Shown here one piece after another: positions 62,221 to 64,000 of a stretch of 64,000 nucleotides of DNA. The DNA lies in assembly GCA_023414355.1 (NCBI GenBank), contig JAEZOB010000009.1:1-64000 (forward strand). The letters are read 5' to 3'. A model generated the notes under the pieces. That model searched no databases. It saw nothing but the letters and a program-made list of their open reading frames with translations, and was not told where the DNA came from. The position numbers and the translations under genes were made by a program. The stretch comes from Bacillota bacterium. GTDB lineage: Bacteria > Bacillota > Clostridia > Lachnospirales > Lachnospiraceae. Each line of letters opens with the position of its first letter. The stretch's first letter is position 1.

Positions 62221-62696
62221 ATCACCACCATTCCAATTATTAAGGCTACGATAAAGGAAAAGAAAAAAGCTAATACATTTCGTGAGATTGAGGTTTTTCT
62301 GCCAAAGTATTTCATTTCGACCGGTAATGTAACAACTCCAACCATCATGAGCGTGGAAATAAATGCGGCAATCTGCATATAACCGGCACCATTATTCAAA
62401 AGGATTGCTGCTGTAGGAAAGGCTACAAATCCCGGAATTAATGTGATAGAACCGATGATTGCAGCAAGGATAACACCGAACCAGCTTGATTCCGAACCGA
62501 TTATTTTTGAGATGGTTTCAGGGTTAAGGATTGCTAGTAGTAAACCTACCAGTAATATTACTACAAGAAATTCAGGCAGGATATTTTCAAATGCTTTCCA
62601 TGCCTTTTTTAACGCCATTTTTGTCTTTTTCTTATCCTTAATGAAGGATATTAACAATAAGATAATCGCAAGACCATAGAAAATATAAGAATCCAC
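62217..62696 (-). CDS. Predicted permease, first half-size subunit
   Basis: The 159-residue membrane protein has helices and the motif GSITLIPGFVAFPTAAILL, related to the second half at 61681. AAGGAGGT lies directly before its ATG on the minus strand. It is first in the two-gene operon. The next 390 bases to the CPBP gene hold a hairpin TAACATT/AATGTTA (about 62815-62841), palindromes near 63025-63060 and no gene I can support. Confidence 0.8.
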   Translation of the reverse strand: MDSYIFYGLAIILLLISFIKDKKKTKMALKKAWKAFENILPEFLVVILLVGLLLAILNPETISKIIGSESSWFGVILAAIIGSITLIPGFVAFPTAAILLNNGAGYMQIAAFISTLMMVGVVTLPVEMKYFGRKTSISRNVLAFFFSFIVALIIGMVVM

Positions 62697-63044
62697 TGGA
62701 TAACCTCCTTTTGGTATATGGACTTGGTTTCCGTATTACATCATAATATCTGAACTGGATATAAATAACAATCTCTTTTTAAGAAAATGATGAATCAATA
62801 TTACGAGCAATACCCTAACATTGATGAATGATAATGTTATGAAACGTTCTTCAAATGATTGAGGATATTTTTTTCCAATTATAACAAGAAGAATAAAAAG
62901 CTTCTGTGATGAAATCACTTGCTTTACTAATTAGAATTTATGATGGGACTGTAGGTATTTGAGAATTTGTCGGAGCTTGGATTTCACATCCATCAGGAAA
63001 ATGAAATAAATGATAGCATTTTATATAAATATATGCTATATTAT

Positions 63045-63060
63045 AGACAATATATTGTCT
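63045..63060. promoter_or_regulatory. 16-bp palindrome before the CPBP gene
   Basis: AGACAATATATTGTCT is a perfect inverted repeat, 25 bases before the GTG start. An outer pair TAGCAT (from 63013) with ATGCTA lies upstream. The position just before the ribosome site suits a repressor site. Confidence 0.45.
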
Positions 63061-63084
63061 TGCTATAGAGCGGAGGGGATAAGG

Positions 63085-63855
63085 GTGAAAAATAGAATTA
63101 CAGTAATCTATTTGGTTAATACATTTCTCATATCGTATGTGCTATGGGGAATGATTATCATTGCCAATCAATTTGGGTATTTAAGATTTGGAAATCCTGT
63201 TTGTATCATTTTATGGATACTAGGCGCTTTCGGTCCGACAGCCAGTTCCTATATTGTACAGAAGAAGATTGGGCGGATTACAGGTTTCAAAGACTTTATC
63301 AAAAAGACGTTTCATCTCAAGGCTTCAGTGATTTCCTATGTCTTAGTGATACTCTTTATGATTTTATATTTTTTCTATCCGGCTATCAGGGGAGAGATTA
63401 CGTTAGGAATACCTATTTATCAATCTGTTCTAACAATTCCGTTCATGCTGTTTGGCGGGGGAATGGAAGAAGTCGGTTGGCGATGGGTTCTGCAGCCGGA
63501 GCTAGAGAAAAAGTTGCCTTTTACTGTTGCTACGATTATTACTGCAATGATTTGGACCTTATGGCATTTGCCGTTGTTCTTCATTCCAGGTACATCCCAG
63601 TCCAACACTAATATATGGGCATTCTTCATTTTGGTAATCGGAGTATCCTTTATGCTTGCCACCATTTATGACTTTGGTAAAAACATCTGGTTATGTGTGC
63701 TGGCCCATTGTGCCTTAAATGCGCTTCCGGCCACATTTGAGTTTGAACAGAATTTACCGGTCAATACGGGCATTTCAATTGTTTTAATTGTGAGTGCTCT
63801 GATCATGAGACAGATCTTAGCCAAAAAGTCAGTCCATGTTAAAAATATTTCTTAA
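63085..63855 (+). CDS. CPBP-family intramembrane metalloprotease
   Basis: The 256-residue membrane protein has about seven hydrophobic helices and the CPBP motif set: GGGMEEVGWRWVLQPEL (the EExxxR-type glutamates), TLWHLPLF, and a C-terminal LCVLAHCALNALP with a His. Bacterial CPBP proteases are often linked to peptide maturation or bacteriocin immunity; no such partner is visible here. GTG 63085 is preferred because GGAGGGG is six bases upstream. The remaining 145 bases to the window end carry no gene I can support. Confidence 0.85.
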   Translation: MKNRITVIYLVNTFLISYVLWGMIIIANQFGYLRFGNPVCIILWILGAFGPTASSYIVQKKIGRITGFKDFIKKTFHLKASVISYVLVILFMILYFFYPAIRGEITLGIPIYQSVLTIPFMLFGGGMEEVGWRWVLQPELEKKLPFTVATIITAMIWTLWHLPLFFIPGTSQSNTNIWAFFILVIGVSFMLATIYDFGKNIWLCVLAHCALNALPATFEFEQNLPVNTGISIVLIVSALIMRQILAKKSVHVKNIS

Positions 63856-64000
63856 AACAGATCGGGAAACAGATCAAAGGAACTAGCAAGTAGTGTAGAA
63901 GCAATTCGAGAGTAAAATGGGATATTCCATTTATAAAGTTGAGGGCATAGAGAAAGAACAACGGTCATTGCATAAACACAGTATAGATGGAAGTATAGTC

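Noticed and set aside
61681..62696. Two half-size permease genes considered as a frameshifted single gene
   Set aside because: Each has its own start signal and complete glycine-rich core, with an ATGA overlap; paired half-size permeases are normal in this family.

Overview
The window is AT-rich DNA with strong AGGAGG-type ribosome binding sites, occasional TTG and GTG starts, and clostridial gene families. It looks like the chromosome of an anaerobic Bacillota, most likely a Lachnospiraceae-type clostridium. The species cannot be fixed from the sequence. I saw no rRNA, tRNA, CRISPR array, phage or transposase gene.

Left edge (1-2.9 kb): a frameshifted beta-propeller-like remnant, a methyltransferase reduced to its first 30 codons, a prenyltransferase-like protein, and an AraC regulator fused to a VOC (glyoxalase-like) domain.

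Centre (3.1-38.6 kb): one large locus for anaerobic purine and uric acid breakdown by molybdenum and selenium enzymes. It contains (a) a three-subunit molybdenum hydroxylase (xdhA, xdhC, xdhB) with guanine deaminase; (b) a minus-strand operon ygeX-ygeY-ygeW-yqeA and a divergent plus-strand run ssnA-ygfK-hyuA, the set linked to anaerobic urate/xanthine catabolism that ends in diaminopropionate cleavage and ATP from carbamoyl phosphate; (c) a TetR regulator; (d) a cofactor block with a domain-swapped XdhC, a Cys-tailed MoeA-like protein, a TudS-like desulfidase, an ECF S component, modABC, moaC, moaA, a MOSC protein and mogA; (e) a selenium block with selD, yqeC, yqeB, yedF, mocA, a fused selenium-dependent xanthine dehydrogenase, a DUF3343 protein and a cysteine desulfurase. 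The inferred logic is molybdate import, molybdopterin synthesis, its cytidylylation by MocA, selenium activation by SelD, chalcogen insertion by the YqeB/YqeC/YedF/XdhC set, and use in hydroxylases that feed the ring-opening enzymes.

Right (38.7-64 kb): accessory genes. They include a ribokinase-like kinase, a lipoprotein, a sugar ABC importer with its own YesM/YesN-type two-component system, a GH43 enzyme, a GH31 alpha-xylosidase-type enzyme, small redox, stress and methylation genes, a Y-family polymerase with a YolD-like partner, an NHL propeller, a DUF134/NifX/permease group with palindromic operators, and two CPBP proteases (one broken). A ferredoxin-flavodoxin gene (EFR1 type) is split by a one-base frameshift.

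Non-coding structure is rich: a four-copy modular palindromic element confined to the Mo/Se locus, a cloverleaf-like element between yedF and mocA, a 31-bp hairpin repeat in three copies with compensatory changes, a 16-bp minisatellite, and several long nested inverted repeats at operon ends. The least explained parts are the desulfidase/ECF pair and these structured elements.
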